Below, in pieces: positions 7,723 through 15,784 of a stretch of 25,378 bases of DNA. Location: positions 23,984 to 49,361 of the forward strand of contig PLFA01000055.1 of assembly GCA_003136615.1 (NCBI GenBank), in the 5' to 3' direction. The first letter of the stretch is position 1; every line of letters starts with the position of its first letter. A program made the translations under genes and the position numbers. This stretch comes from Caulobacteraceae bacterium. Lineage in GTDB: Bacteria > Pseudomonadota > Alphaproteobacteria > Caulobacterales > Caulobacteraceae. The notes under the pieces were generated by a model. That model worked only from the letters and a program-made list of their open reading frames with translations. It did no database searches and was not told the DNA's origin.

Positions 7723-7751
7723 TGGGAAGGGTAAGAGCCTAAGGAGTCTAC

Positions 7752-8057
7752 ATGCTGGCGCGAATCTTCCGGCCCGCGAAATCCGCGATGCAGTCGGGGC
7801 GCGCGAAAACCCTCCACTGGGTTCTCGAGTTCGCGCCTGCCGCCGCGCGTCTGCCTGATCCCCTGATGGGTTGGACCCAGACGACCGACACAGACGGACA
7901 GATTCGCCTGAGTTTCGAGACGCGGGAATTGGCCGTGGCCTACGCCCAGAAACGCGGGCTGGCCTTCGAAATTCAGCCCGATCCCACACATAAGCCAATC
8001 ATTAAGGCCTATGCCGACAATTTCGCCTTCAATCGCAAACAGCCCTGGACCCATTGA
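7752..8057 (+). CDS. Complex I 18 kDa (NDUFS4-like) accessory subunit
   Basis: A 101-residue homologue of the mitochondrial NADH:ubiquinone oxidoreductase NDUFS4/AQDQ subunit, found as a supernumerary complex I subunit in alphaproteobacteria. Recognised from its opening MLARIFRPAKSAMQSG, the central LEFAP, DPLMGWT and IRLSFETRELAVAYAQKRG, and the ending YADNFAFNRKQPWTH, all family hallmarks. It is expected to bind near the NADH-dehydrogenase module and stabilise the peripheral arm of complex I in the cytoplasm. AAGGAG lies 6 bases before the ATG. It sits between two tRNA genes (29 bp after tRNA-Pro, 30 bp before tRNA-Arg), so all three may be processed from one transcript. No other complex I gene is in the window. 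Confidence 0.93.
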   Translation: MLARIFRPAKSAMQSGRAKTLHWVLEFAPAAARLPDPLMGWTQTTDTDGQIRLSFETRELAVAYAQKRGLAFEIQPDPTHKPIIKAYADNFAFNRKQPWTH

Positions 8058-8087
8058 AGCAAGCCGCTCTTCGGCCCGGAACTTTAA

Positions 8088-8164
8088 GACCCCGTAGCTC
8101 AACCGGATAGAGCATCCGCCTTCTAAGCGGACGGTTGCAGGTTCGAGTCCTGCCGGGGTCGCCA
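8088..8164 (+). tRNA. tRNA-Arg, anticodon TCT
   Basis: A complete 77-nt tRNA with encoded CCA. The acceptor stem GACCCCG pairs with CGGGGTC. The D arm is GCTCAACCGGATAGAGC. The anticodon stem TCCGC/GCGGA encloses loop CTTCTAA, giving anticodon TCT. The T arm contains GGTTCGAGTCC, and the discriminator G is followed by CCA at 8162-8164. It should read the AGA/AGG arginine codons, which are rare in GC-rich genomes. Confidence 0.96.
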
Positions 8165-8263
8165 AGCCTGAAGTCAGGTGATTGAGCGTAGGGTCAGTGA
8201 TGTTAACGTGAGTACTGCTCTGGGCCGCGCGGCGGGCGCGATGATCATATTTGGAGGGCGCCA

Positions 8264-8539
8264 AAGATCGAATCCTGGGGCGGAGCGATGCTGGCTTATG
8301 ACGCGCCGGGTCATCCTCACGTTCTCGTCTGGTCCCCTTTTCCCGCTTCAACCGATCACATGGCGCCGTCAAAGCGTGAGTTTATGCTCAATTTCGCGGT
8401 GGACGATCTTGACGCCATCCTCGCCCACTTGGCGGCCAAAGGCGTGAGGCCCTTGGGGGGCGACGATACGGACGCCCACGGTAAGTTCGCCTGCATTCTC
8501 GATCCCGACGGGACGAAGATCGAGCTCTGGCAGCCCTAA
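8264..8539 (+). pseudogene. 5'-truncated glyoxalase/VOC-family gene
   Basis: Family similarity starts abruptly at KIESWGGAMLAYDAPG and continues through LVWSPFPASTDH, APSKREFMLNFAVDDLDAIL and DPDGTKIELWQP to a stop at 8537-8539. VOC proteins of this subgroup are about 120-130 residues; here the N-terminal 35-40 residues (first beta-alpha-beta unit, usually GIGGVFFKARDP...WYRDHLG) are missing. The stretch 8165-8263 has only scattered codons resembling it in different frames, so it looks decayed. An ATG at 8288 preceded by GGGCGGAG could still give an 83-residue protein, but it would begin inside the conserved region and lack half a paired domain. It lies immediately after tRNA-Arg. It might instead be a functional short form. 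Confidence 0.5.
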
Positions 8540-8637
8540 TGGCGCCGGCTGCATCAAAAACGCCTTAGGGCGCCGTGGCGGCAGCCTGCTAGAAACCCGA
8601 CAAACGAACGGTAGATATAAGGGACGTCAGGGATAGC

Positions 8638-9873
8638 ATGACCGAGGCATGGATCATCGATGTGGCGCGCACGCCGCGCGGCGTGGGCAAGGTGGGGAAG
8701 GGCGGCCTTTCAGCCGTTCACCCTCAGCGGATACTCTCCACGGTCCTGAAGGCCCTGGCGGCGCGCAATCACCTCGCCACCGCTGACATCGATGACGTCA
8801 TCGCCGGCTGCGGCACGCAATTCGGCAAGCAGGGGGCCTGTATTGCGCGCATGGCGGCGCTGGACGCTGGCTATGACGTGCGCGCCTCGGGCGTCAGTCT
8901 TGACCGGTTCTGCGGTTCGGGCCTGACCGCGGCCAATTTCGCCGCCATGGGGATCATGTCGGGCGCCCAGGACCTCGTGGTGGCTGGTGGCGTGGAGTCC
9001 ATGTCCTATGGCTCAACCTTGCCCCGGGCCGCCGGCGCCACCCTGGATTCGGGTAACACCCATCTGCGCGCCATCCACCCTCAACCTCATCAGGGCATTT
9101 GTGGCGATCTCATCGCCACCCTGGAGGGCTTCAACCGGGAAGACGTGGACGCCCTGGCGTTCGAGAGCCAGCAAAGAGCCGCCCACGCCATCACGAACGG
9201 TCATTTCGATAAAAGCCTTGTCCCCGTGTTTCATGATGACGGCAGTCCCGCCCTCGACCGTGAGGAATACCCGCGCGCAGGCACCACGCTCGAGGGCCTC
9301 GCGGCGCTTAAACCCGCGTTCGCGGCGATATATGAAGTCCCACTGGACGAGGAGGGCCTGAGTTTTCGCAAACTTGTGGAGCAGGCCTATCCGGACGTGA
9401 AGATCGACCATGTGCACCACGCCGGTAACTCATCTGGCGTCGTGGATGGCGCCGGCGCCGTCGTCATGGCCTCGCCGCAATATGCCATGGCGCATGGCCT
9501 AAAGCCCCGCGCGCGCGTTCGGGCCGTCGCGACGGCCGGCGATTCACCCGAACTGATGCTCAATGCGCCGGTCCCGGCGGCCCGGAAGGCCCTGGCCAAG
9601 GCCGGCATGTCGCTGAGCGACATCGACCTGTTTGAGATCAACGAGGCCTTCGCCGTTGTGCCCCTGAAGTTCATGCGCGATCTCGATATCGACCCGGCCA
9701 TCGTCAATGTGAACGGCGGCGCCATCGCCCTCGGCCACCCCATCGGCGCCACGGGAGCGATCATCCTGGGAACGCTGCTGGACGAACTTGAGCGCCGCGA
9801 CCTCGCCACCGGCCTCGTCACCCTCTGCGCCGCCGGGGGCATGGCCCCGGCCATGATCATCGAGCGGATCTGA
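8638..9873 (+). CDS. Acetyl-CoA acetyltransferase / thiolase family protein
   Basis: Thiolase-superfamily enzyme of 411 residues, catalysing CoA-dependent cleavage or condensation of 3-ketoacyl-CoA. The acylated cysteine is C92 in LDRFCGSGLTA. The NEAFAVVP motif, the histidine of GGAIALGHPIGATGA (H367) and the C-terminal cysteine in LCAAGGMAPAM (C397) complete the active site. The last motif departs from the common CxGGGxG (CAAGGMA), which occurs in some subfamilies. GGSYGS-type residues (MSYGSTLPRAAGATLD) replace the usual MSxAP segment, so it is not a plain PhaA/AtoB and the chain-length preference is uncertain. A TATAA sequence lies at 8615-8619, but I see no good -35. phaC is in the same window but 7.5 kb away, so a shared PHA role is only possible. 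Confidence 0.9.
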   Translation: MTEAWIIDVARTPRGVGKVGKGGLSAVHPQRILSTVLKALAARNHLATADIDDVIAGCGTQFGKQGACIARMAALDAGYDVRASGVSLDRFCGSGLTAANFAAMGIMSGAQDLVVAGGVESMSYGSTLPRAAGATLDSGNTHLRAIHPQPHQGICGDLIATLEGFNREDVDALAFESQQRAAHAITNGHFDKSLVPVFHDDGSPALDREEYPRAGTTLEGLAALKPAFAAIYEVPLDEEGLSFRKLVEQAYPDVKIDHVHHAGNSSGVVDGAGAVVMASPQYAMAHGLKPRARVRAVATAGDSPELMLNAPVPAARKALAKAGMSLSDIDLFEINEAFAVVPLKFMRDLDIDPAIVNVNGGAIALGHPIGATGAIILGTLLDELERRDLATGLVTLCAAGGMAPAMIIERI

Positions 9874-9880
9874 GCCCGGG

Positions 9881-9898
9881 AATAAAGACGGCCCGTCT
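9881..9898 (-). terminator. Candidate terminator of the cysK-sseA-metC operon
   Basis: On the minus strand AGACG-GGC-CGTCT is followed directly by TTATT. The stem overlaps the metC stop codon and lies in the 23-bp gap between the convergent thiolase and metC genes. The stem is only five base pairs, so it is a weak candidate. Confidence 0.35.
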
Positions 9899-11057
9899 AG
9901 GAGAAGACCGCCAAGGCCTGGTCCAGATCGGCGATCAGGTCTTTTGGCGCCTCCAGGCCAATATTCAGCCTGATGATCGGTCCCGCCCGGGGCGTATCAT
10001 GGTCACGAGACCCGAGTTGCGGATCGCCGTTCAAGGCCAGGCTCTCGAAACCGCCCCATGAAAAGCCCAGGCCGAAGAGTTGCAGGGCGTCGAGAAACGC
10101 CGCCACAGCCTTGGGCGACGCCGGGCGCAGGACGATGGCAAAGAGGCCCGCGGCGCCGTCATAGTCACGGGCCCAGATCTCATGACCCGGCGCGCCGGGC
10201 AGGGCGGGATGTAGCACCTCGGCGACGGCGGAATGCCCCGCCAGCCATGTCGCGACTTCCAGGCTGCTGGCGCCGTGCCGATCCAGGCGCGCTGAGAGGG
10301 TGCGCAGGCCCCGCAGCATCTGATAGGCGTCGTCGGGGCTTACTGACCAGCCGAAGTCTCTGACGGCGTCTTGCAGGGCTTTGCCGATGGCAGGATCGCG
10401 GGTCGCCGCGCTGCCCATAAACACATCGGAGTGACCGCAGACATATTTGGTGAGGGACTGGACGGAGATGTCGACGCCGTGCGCCAGGGGTTTGAACAGG
10501 CTCCCCGCAGCCCAGGTGTTATCCGCGAGGGTCAGTATTCCTTTTTCGCGCGCCAGATTCGCGACGCCCGGGACGTCCTGCATCTCCATGGTCAGCGAAC
10601 CAGGAGATTCCATGACAATGAGACGCGTGTTGGTGCCCGCTCTCGCCAGGATCTCCGGCGCCGTGAGATTGGCGGGATGATATCGAACCCCGACGCCAAA
10701 TCGGGTCAGCACGTTGTCGCAGAACCGGCGCGTGGGCTTGTAGATGGCGTCCATGACGAGAATCTCGTCGCCGGCCTTCAGCACCGCCGTCATGGCCGCT
10801 GTCACGGCCGCCAAGCCGGATGGGAAAAGACTCACCGATGAGGCGCCCTCCAGTTCGGCGAGGGCCGAGGTCAAGGCGTCGTGCGTTGTGAGGCCGCTAC
10901 GGCCGTAGGTCAGGATGCTGTCGTCATAGAACTCGGCGGCGGTATCCAGCAGAACGGTTGAACCGCGCAGGATCGGCGGCCCGACGGTTCTCACCACACG
11001 CGCGCCGGGCGGCTTGGCATGAATCAGCCTTGTGGCCGGGTCGAGGTCGCGCGTCAT
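9897..11057 (-). CDS. metC: Cystathionine beta-lyase
   Basis: Cleaves L-cystathionine to homocysteine, pyruvate and ammonia in methionine synthesis; such enzymes can also release H2S from cysteine. It is a 386-residue fold-type I protein of the Cys/Met metabolism PLP family. The PLP lysine is K204 in SVQSLTKYVCGHSDV. Other marks are the YGRSGLTTHDALTSALAELEG region (residues 51-71, contacting the neighbouring subunit's PLP phosphate), LFPSGLAAVTAAM, ADNTWAAGSLFKPL and SWGGFESL. The TWAAG and GFSWGGFESL forms favour the beta-lyase over gamma-synthase. The start overlaps the sseA stop as TGATG, so it is translationally coupled and last in the cysK-sseA-metC operon. Confidence 0.92.
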   Translation of the reverse strand: MTRDLDPATRLIHAKPPGARVVRTVGPPILRGSTVLLDTAAEFYDDSILTYGRSGLTTHDALTSALAELEGASSVSLFPSGLAAVTAAMTAVLKAGDEILVMDAIYKPTRRFCDNVLTRFGVGVRYHPANLTAPEILARAGTNTRLIVMESPGSLTMEMQDVPGVANLAREKGILTLADNTWAAGSLFKPLAHGVDISVQSLTKYVCGHSDVFMGSAATRDPAIGKALQDAVRDFGWSVSPDDAYQMLRGLRTLSARLDRHGASSLEVATWLAGHSAVAEVLHPALPGAPGHEIWARDYDGAAGLFAIVLRPASPKAVAAFLDALQLFGLGFSWGGFESLALNGDPQLGSRDHDTPRAGPIIRLNIGLEAPKDLIADLDQALAVFS

Positions 11058-11908
11058 CAGGCGGGGAAGGGGTCTTGAACGACGGGGGTCTCAGAAGCGC
11101 CGCCCCATTCCGTCCAAGAGCCATCATAGACCGCCGCGTCCCATCGGCCGAGGCGAGCGAGAGCGAGGGCCAGGAGCGAGGCGCTGATGCCTGATCCGCA
11201 GGTGGTGATGATAGGGGCGGCGAGATCAACGCCGGCGGTTGTGAAGAGAGTCTCAAGGCGTTCAGCGGGAGCCAGGCGGCCGTCCTCGACCGCCAGCGCG
11301 AAGGGAATGTTCAGCGCGCCGGGCATATGCCCTGATCGCACCCCCGCGCGCGGTTCCGGAGCATGCCCCGCGAAGCGCGGGGCGGGACGCGCATCAACCA
11401 CCTGGGCGACACGGGTCTCCAGCGCGGCGTTCACCTGGGCGCGGTCGCGAACGAGGCTGGGGACGGGGTTGGCCGTGAAGTCGCCTGGCGCTGTATCAGG
11501 CTCGCCGCTCGCAAGCGGGCGGCCCTCCACGACCCACGCTGGCAAGCCGCCATCCAGAACGAAGCTGGCCTCGTGACCCATGGCGCGAAGGTTCCACCAC
11601 AGTCGGGGCGCTGAGAAGAGACCCTGGGCGTCATAGATGACCACCGTGGAGGCGGAACGCACCCCAAGCGAGCGCATGGCCTGGGTGAACCGCTCCGCCG
11701 AGGCGAGCATGTGGGGAAGGTCCGAGGTCAGATCACAAACCTCATCGATGGCGAAGAACCCCGCGCCTGGAATGTGGCGGGCCAGGAACTCAGCCCTGGC
11801 GTCCCGGGGCGTTCCCGGCATGAACCAGGTGGAGTCCAATATGGCGATATCCGGGTCTTGCAGGCGCTCAGCCAGCCAGGTCGTGGAGACTAAGGGATCG
11901 CGCATCAT
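11057..11908 (-). CDS. sseA: 3-mercaptopyruvate sulfurtransferase (tandem rhodanese)
   Basis: Transfers sulfur from 3-mercaptopyruvate to a thiophilic acceptor such as thioredoxin or cyanide. It has two rhodanese domains in 283 residues (E. coli SseA is 281). The N-terminal inactive domain is seen in ILDSTWFMPGTPRDA, HIPGAGFFAID and VVIYDAQGLFSAPRLWW. The C-terminal catalytic domain has the loop CGSGISA with nucleophile C237; the CGSG(V/I)(S/T)A form is diagnostic for mercaptopyruvate rather than thiosulfate specificity. It starts 10 bp after cysK and its stop overlaps the metC start (TGATG), placing it in the middle of a cysteine/sulfide operon. The start reads ATGATG; either Met could be used. 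Confidence 0.94.
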   Translation of the reverse strand: MMRDPLVSTTWLAERLQDPDIAILDSTWFMPGTPRDARAEFLARHIPGAGFFAIDEVCDLTSDLPHMLASAERFTQAMRSLGVRSASTVVIYDAQGLFSAPRLWWNLRAMGHEASFVLDGGLPAWVVEGRPLASGEPDTAPGDFTANPVPSLVRDRAQVNAALETRVAQVVDARPAPRFAGHAPEPRAGVRSGHMPGALNIPFALAVEDGRLAPAERLETLFTTAGVDLAAPIITTCGSGISASLLALALARLGRWDAAVYDGSWTEWGGASETPVVQDPFPA

Positions 11909-11918
11909 GTCATCCCAC

Positions 11919-12929
11919 TCATACCAACCATGGGGGAATCGGCAGGTTCTTGGATTCTAGGAACGCCGGATTGAAGAGTTTGCTCTGATAACGCGACCCA
12001 TAGTCACACAATATCGTCACGATCCGACGCCCGGGGCCCAGCTCCTTGGCCAAACGTATGGCGCCCGCGACGTTGATGCCGGTCGAGCCGCCCATGACCA
12101 TCCCCTCATCCTGGGCGAGGCCAAAGATAACCTCCATCATTTCGTCATCGGGAACCCGGCAGGCGAAGTCGACGTCCAGCCCCTCCAGATTGGCTGTGAT
12201 CCGGCTTTGGCCTATGCCCTCTGAGATCGAGGACCCCTCAGCCTTGAGTTCTCCGGATGTAAACCACGAATAGAGCGAGGCGCCCTCTGGATCGGCCAGG
12301 CCAATCTTGATGTTGGGATCGCGCTCACGAAGCGCCAAGGCGATGCCGGCCAAGGTACCTCCGGTGCCCACGGAGCAAATAAAACCATCGACACGGCCGT
12401 CCGTCTGTTCCCAGATTTCCGGGCCGGTGGTTTCGACATGGGCCTGACGATTGGCGATGTTGTCGAACTGATTAGCCCAGATCGCCCCGTTCGGCTCAGT
12501 CTTCGCCAGCTCATTGGCCAGGCGGCCGGAATAGCGGACGTAGTTTTCGGGATTGGCATAGGGGACAGCGTCCACCTCGACTAGCTCGGCGCCGGCCAAG
12601 CGCAGGGCGTCTTTCTTTTCCTGGCTCTGGGTCCGGGGGATGACGATGGTGGTCTTATATCCCAGGGCCGACGCCACCAACGCCAGACCGATACCGGTAT
12701 TTCCAGCTGTCCCCTCAACGATGCGCCCGCCGGGCCGTAACTCACCCCGTCGCTCCGCGTCGCGAACGATAGAAAGAGCCGCTCGATCCTTCACGGACTG
12801 GCCGGGGTTCAGGAACTCCGCCTTTCCCAGGATCTCGCAGCCCGTGATCTCGCTCGCCCGATTAAGGCGGATGAGGGGCGTGCCGCCGATGGCGTCCAGC
12901 ACGCTGGTGCAAATGGGAGGAGGAGACAT
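11919..12929 (-). CDS. cysK: Cysteine synthase A (O-acetylserine sulfhydrylase)
   Basis: Fold-type II PLP enzyme joining O-acetylserine and sulfide to make cysteine. The length is 336 residues (E. coli CysK 323). The PLP lysine is K47 in PGQSVKDRAAL. The substrate loop is TAGNTG (74-79; TSGNTG in many homologues) and the phosphate-binding loop is SVGTGGTLAG. The C-terminus (CDYGSRYQSKLFNPAFL) is typical of an alphaproteobacterial CysK subgroup that also resembles cystathionine beta-synthase cores, so some breadth of substrate is possible. GGAAGG precedes the ATG, and a candidate promoter lies at 13000-13028. It is first in the operon with sseA and metC. No serine acetyltransferase gene is in the window. 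Confidence 0.92.
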   Translation of the reverse strand: MSPPPICTSVLDAIGGTPLIRLNRASEITGCEILGKAEFLNPGQSVKDRAALSIVRDAERRGELRPGGRIVEGTAGNTGIGLALVASALGYKTTIVIPRTQSQEKKDALRLAGAELVEVDAVPYANPENYVRYSGRLANELAKTEPNGAIWANQFDNIANRQAHVETTGPEIWEQTDGRVDGFICSVGTGGTLAGIALALRERDPNIKIGLADPEGASLYSWFTSGELKAEGSSISEGIGQSRITANLEGLDVDFACRVPDDEMMEVIFGLAQDEGMVMGGSTGINVAGAIRLAKELGPGRRIVTILCDYGSRYQSKLFNPAFLESKNLPIPPWLV

Positions 12930-12999
12930 GATGGCCTTCCATCGCCATCAACCCGGCCCGATGCAAGGGCTTTACGAAGCTGGGCGCGAGGGCGGAATT

Positions 13000-13028
13000 G
13001 TCTAGCGTGCGGGCCGAACACCCCGCAA
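13000..13028 (-). promoter_or_regulatory. Candidate promoter of the cysK operon
   Basis: On the minus strand TTGCGG (13028-13023) is followed after 17 bp by CTAGAC (13005-13000), resembling alphaproteobacterial housekeeping promoters. It lies in the 111-bp gap after the CFA-synthase-like gene and would give a leader of about 65 bases. I found no S-adenosylmethionine riboswitch in that leader. Confidence 0.35.
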
Positions 13029-13040
13029 AATTGAGTACGG

Positions 13041-14297
13041 TCAGGCCCGCGCCAGGCTCACCTGCACCACATCCGTACGCCCGGTGCGGAACGCCGCCTC
13101 GCAATAGCTGAGATAGAAGCGCCATAGACGGCGGAACCGTTCATCGAAGCCCTGGCTCTTAATGTCTTCCCAAGCCGCCTCGAATCTGACGCCCCATTCG
13201 GAAAGGGTCCGGGCATAGTTTTCACCAAACCGGCTCACGCCTCGCCATTCCAGGCCCGCGCGGTGCGTCTCTTCCTTCAGTCGTGATTCGCAAGGCAGCA
13301 TGCCGCCCGGGAATATGTACTTCCGCATGAAATCGGAGCGGCTCCGATAGACATCGAAGAGCTCGTCACGGATGGTGATGACCTGGATGCCCGCTTGCCC
13401 GCCTGGGCTCAGAACCTCACGCACCTTGTCAAAATAACGCGGCCAATAGGCTTCCCCCACGGCCTCGAACATTTCGATGGAGGCGACCCGGTCAAAGCGG
13501 CCCTCCACATCGCGGTAATCAAGCAGGCGCACCTCCGCCCGTTCGGCCAGCCCTTTCTCGAAAAGCCGCTTCTTGGCAAATTCGTATTGGGACGGGGATA
13601 TCGTCAAAGCCGTGACTTTGGCGCCGACGTCCTTGGCGGCGAACTCCGCGAAAGCGCCCCAACCGCAGCCGATCTCCAGCACATGATGACTCGGGCGCAG
13701 ATCAATCTGACGGGCGAGGGCGGCGTATTTGTTCGTCTGGCCCTGGCTCAGAGTGTCATTGGGTGTCTCGAAGCGGGCCGAGGAATAGGTCATGCCCGGG
13801 TCCAGCCACCGCGAATAGAAGGCGTTGCCGAGGTCGTAATGGGCGTGGATATTTCGGCGCGAGCCACGTTTCGAGTTGCGGTTGAGCAAATGGCCAAGAA
13901 AATTCAGAGTCCGGGCCCAGGGGGTGCCTGTCACGAGCTTTTCCAGGTGGTCAAAATTGAGGGTGAACACCTCCAGCAGAGCCGACAGATCGGGGGTGTC
14001 CCACTCGCCAGCCATATAGCCTTCGCCAAAGCCGATATCCGCCGCGGCGAGGACGCGTCCGACGAACTTGAAGTCGTGAATGACAAGCCGCCCGTGCGGC
14101 CCGGGTTCGCGACCCTGGACCAACAGTTCCACTCCGGACGGCGTCACGAATGTCAGAGAACCGGCCTGCCAGGTGCGCCGGGCGATATTCACGGCCGTAC
14201 GGAACGCCGCCGGCGCGGTCTTGAGGGCGGCCGTTTCACGGTTTGGCGAGTCGGACCGGGGAAAGAGTGGATTGGGCCGAAGGATATCAGTGCTCAT
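13041..14297 (-). CDS. cfa: Cyclopropane-fatty-acid-phospholipid synthase family methyltransferase
   Basis: SAM-dependent enzyme of 418 residues that modifies unsaturated fatty acyl chains in membrane phospholipids. The N-terminal lipid-binding part includes FGEGYMAGEWDTPDLSALL. The linker has the family signature NIHAHYDLGNAFYSRWLDP, and the SAM-binding motif is VLEIGCGWGAFAEFAA, followed by SIEMFEAVG and YIFPGGMLPC. The related furan fatty-acid (UfaM/UfaD-type) methyltransferases look similar, so the exact product is open. Its ATG overlaps the photolyase stop as ATGA (14297-14294), so it is translationally coupled to it. This pairing, with the sigma-E-like promoter upstream, suggests induction by singlet oxygen or UV-A. 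Confidence 0.9.
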   Translation of the reverse strand: MSTDILRPNPLFPRSDSPNRETAALKTAPAAFRTAVNIARRTWQAGSLTFVTPSGVELLVQGREPGPHGRLVIHDFKFVGRVLAAADIGFGEGYMAGEWDTPDLSALLEVFTLNFDHLEKLVTGTPWARTLNFLGHLLNRNSKRGSRRNIHAHYDLGNAFYSRWLDPGMTYSSARFETPNDTLSQGQTNKYAALARQIDLRPSHHVLEIGCGWGAFAEFAAKDVGAKVTALTISPSQYEFAKKRLFEKGLAERAEVRLLDYRDVEGRFDRVASIEMFEAVGEAYWPRYFDKVREVLSPGGQAGIQVITIRDELFDVYRSRSDFMRKYIFPGGMLPCESRLKEETHRAGLEWRGVSRFGENYARTLSEWGVRFEAAWEDIKSQGFDERFRRLWRFYLSYCEAAFRTGRTDVVQVSLARA

Positions 14298-15727
14298 GGT
14301 AGACCCTCAAAGAGTTCGAGAGCGCGGTCCCGCGCCCAGGAATGATCGACGATCGGCGTGGGGTAGGTCTCACCCAGCCGCACGCCCGCAGTCCGCAATG
14401 TCTCGTCATCCGCCTTCCAGGGCGCGTGAATATGGGCGTTCGAGAGCCTTGCCAACTCCGGAGCCCAGCGCCGCACATAGTCGCCATCAGGATCGAACCT
14501 TTCGCCCTGGAGAACGGGATTGAAGACGCGGAAATAGGGCGCCGCGTCGGCTCCCGACCCCGCCACCCACTGCCACCCGCCGACATTGCTGGCGATATCG
14601 GCGTCCACCAGGGTGTCCCAGAACCAATCCTCGCCCAGGCGCCAATCGATCAGCAAATCCTTGATAAGAAACGAAGCGACGATCATCCGCACACGATTAT
14701 GCATCCAGCCGGTTCGCCATAATTGACGCATGCCCGCATCTACAATGGGATAACCTGTCAGTCCGTTGCGCCAAGCAGTCAGGTCTTCCGAGGCGTTGCG
14801 CCATGGAAAGGCGTCGAAGCGGGGATTGAGATTGGCGTTCAACGTATCGGGGAAGTTGAACATCAGGTGGGCGTTGAACTCCCGCCAGCCAAGCTCTTTC
14901 TCGAAAGTCTCCACCGCCCGGCCGGCCGCGCCCCGCGATTCGCATGCTTCGGCCGCCGCCCAGACCTGACGCGGTCCGATCTCGCCAAATCTCAAGTGCG
15001 GGGACAGCCGCGATGTCGACTCCCGGTCAGGGCGATTTCGTCCATCGGCATATCCGCTGATGGCCGTAGAGATAAATGCATGGAGTCGGGCCTTCGCGCC
15101 CCGCTCACCCGGACGCCAGTCCGTAAATCCCTTCGACCAATCCGGCGCGCCGGGATGGAGGGCCCAGTCTTCAAGGCTGTCGCTGGCGAAGTCGCCGTCA
15201 TAGCCAGCAACCTGGACCGGCGCCGGGTGTGGCGGCTGCCGGCCGGACCGCGGACCGGCGACACGCCAGAAGGCCGAGAAAACCCGGAACGGTCCGCCGG
15301 CGCCAGTCTTCACGTCCCAAGGCTCGGTCAGCAAACTGGCGTTGAAGGACTGGCAAACAATTCCCGACGCTCTAAGGCCAGCCTTGATAGGCCGGTCCCG
15401 GGCGACGGAGCCCGGATCATAGAGCCTGTTCCAGAAGACTCGTGTCGCGCCGGTCTCGGCGAGAAGACGTTCGAGCGCCTCTCCAGCGGGGCCCTGCCTT
15501 AAGATAAGGCGCAGACCGAGGGACTCCAGGTCCGTTGCAAGGCTGCGGAGGGACTTATCGAGCCACCAACGCGCCGCGCCGCCGAGGGGCCGCATTGGGG
15601 CGGACTCGTCCAGGATGAAGACGGGCAGCACCGGCGCCCCTGTCTCGCCCGCGGCCAGGAGTGCGGGGTTATCCGCCAGCCGCAAGTCCGCGCGGAACCA
15701 CACGATGACCGGCGGCGGGCTCGACAA
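14294..15727 (-). CDS. phrB: Deoxyribodipyrimidine photolyase (class I CPD photolyase family)
   Basis: Repairs UV-induced pyrimidine dimers using blue light and reduced FAD. The 477-residue length fits class I enzymes. The N-terminal antenna-binding domain begins VIVWFRADLRLADNPALL. The FAD-binding C-terminal half contains SRLSPHLRFGEIGPRQVW, KELGWREFNAHLM, GYPIVDAGMRQLWRTGWMHN, RVRMIVASFLIKDLLIDW, and the highly conserved ASNVGGWQWVAGSGADAAPY with electron-transfer tryptophans. The class I call rests on these motifs; a cryptochrome-only role is less likely. It is first in a two-gene operon with cfa (ATGA overlap) and divergent from kdsA across 98 bp that contain a candidate ECF sigma-E promoter. 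Confidence 0.95.
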   Translation of the reverse strand: MSSPPPVIVWFRADLRLADNPALLAAGETGAPVLPVFILDESAPMRPLGGAARWWLDKSLRSLATDLESLGLRLILRQGPAGEALERLLAETGATRVFWNRLYDPGSVARDRPIKAGLRASGIVCQSFNASLLTEPWDVKTGAGGPFRVFSAFWRVAGPRSGRQPPHPAPVQVAGYDGDFASDSLEDWALHPGAPDWSKGFTDWRPGERGAKARLHAFISTAISGYADGRNRPDRESTSRLSPHLRFGEIGPRQVWAAAEACESRGAAGRAVETFEKELGWREFNAHLMFNFPDTLNANLNPRFDAFPWRNASEDLTAWRNGLTGYPIVDAGMRQLWRTGWMHNRVRMIVASFLIKDLLIDWRLGEDWFWDTLVDADIASNVGGWQWVAGSGADAAPYFRVFNPVLQGERFDPDGDYVRRWAPELARLSNAHIHAPWKADDETLRTAGVRLGETYPTPIVDHSWARDRALELFEGLP

Positions 15728-15784
15728 GAGGGGCGATCTCCTCGAAGGGGCTATGGTTGCATCAGGCCCGGGTTCTCCTTCATG

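Noticed and set aside
8167..8178. CCTGA-AG-TCAGG palindrome after tRNA-Arg as terminator
   Set aside because: Stem too short with a two-base loop and no T-run downstream.
12930..13040. Possible SAM or other riboswitch before cysK
   Set aside because: The 111-bp leader region contains a GTAAAGC-like segment, but I could not form the SAM-II pseudoknot or SAM-I core; a covariance-model search would settle it.
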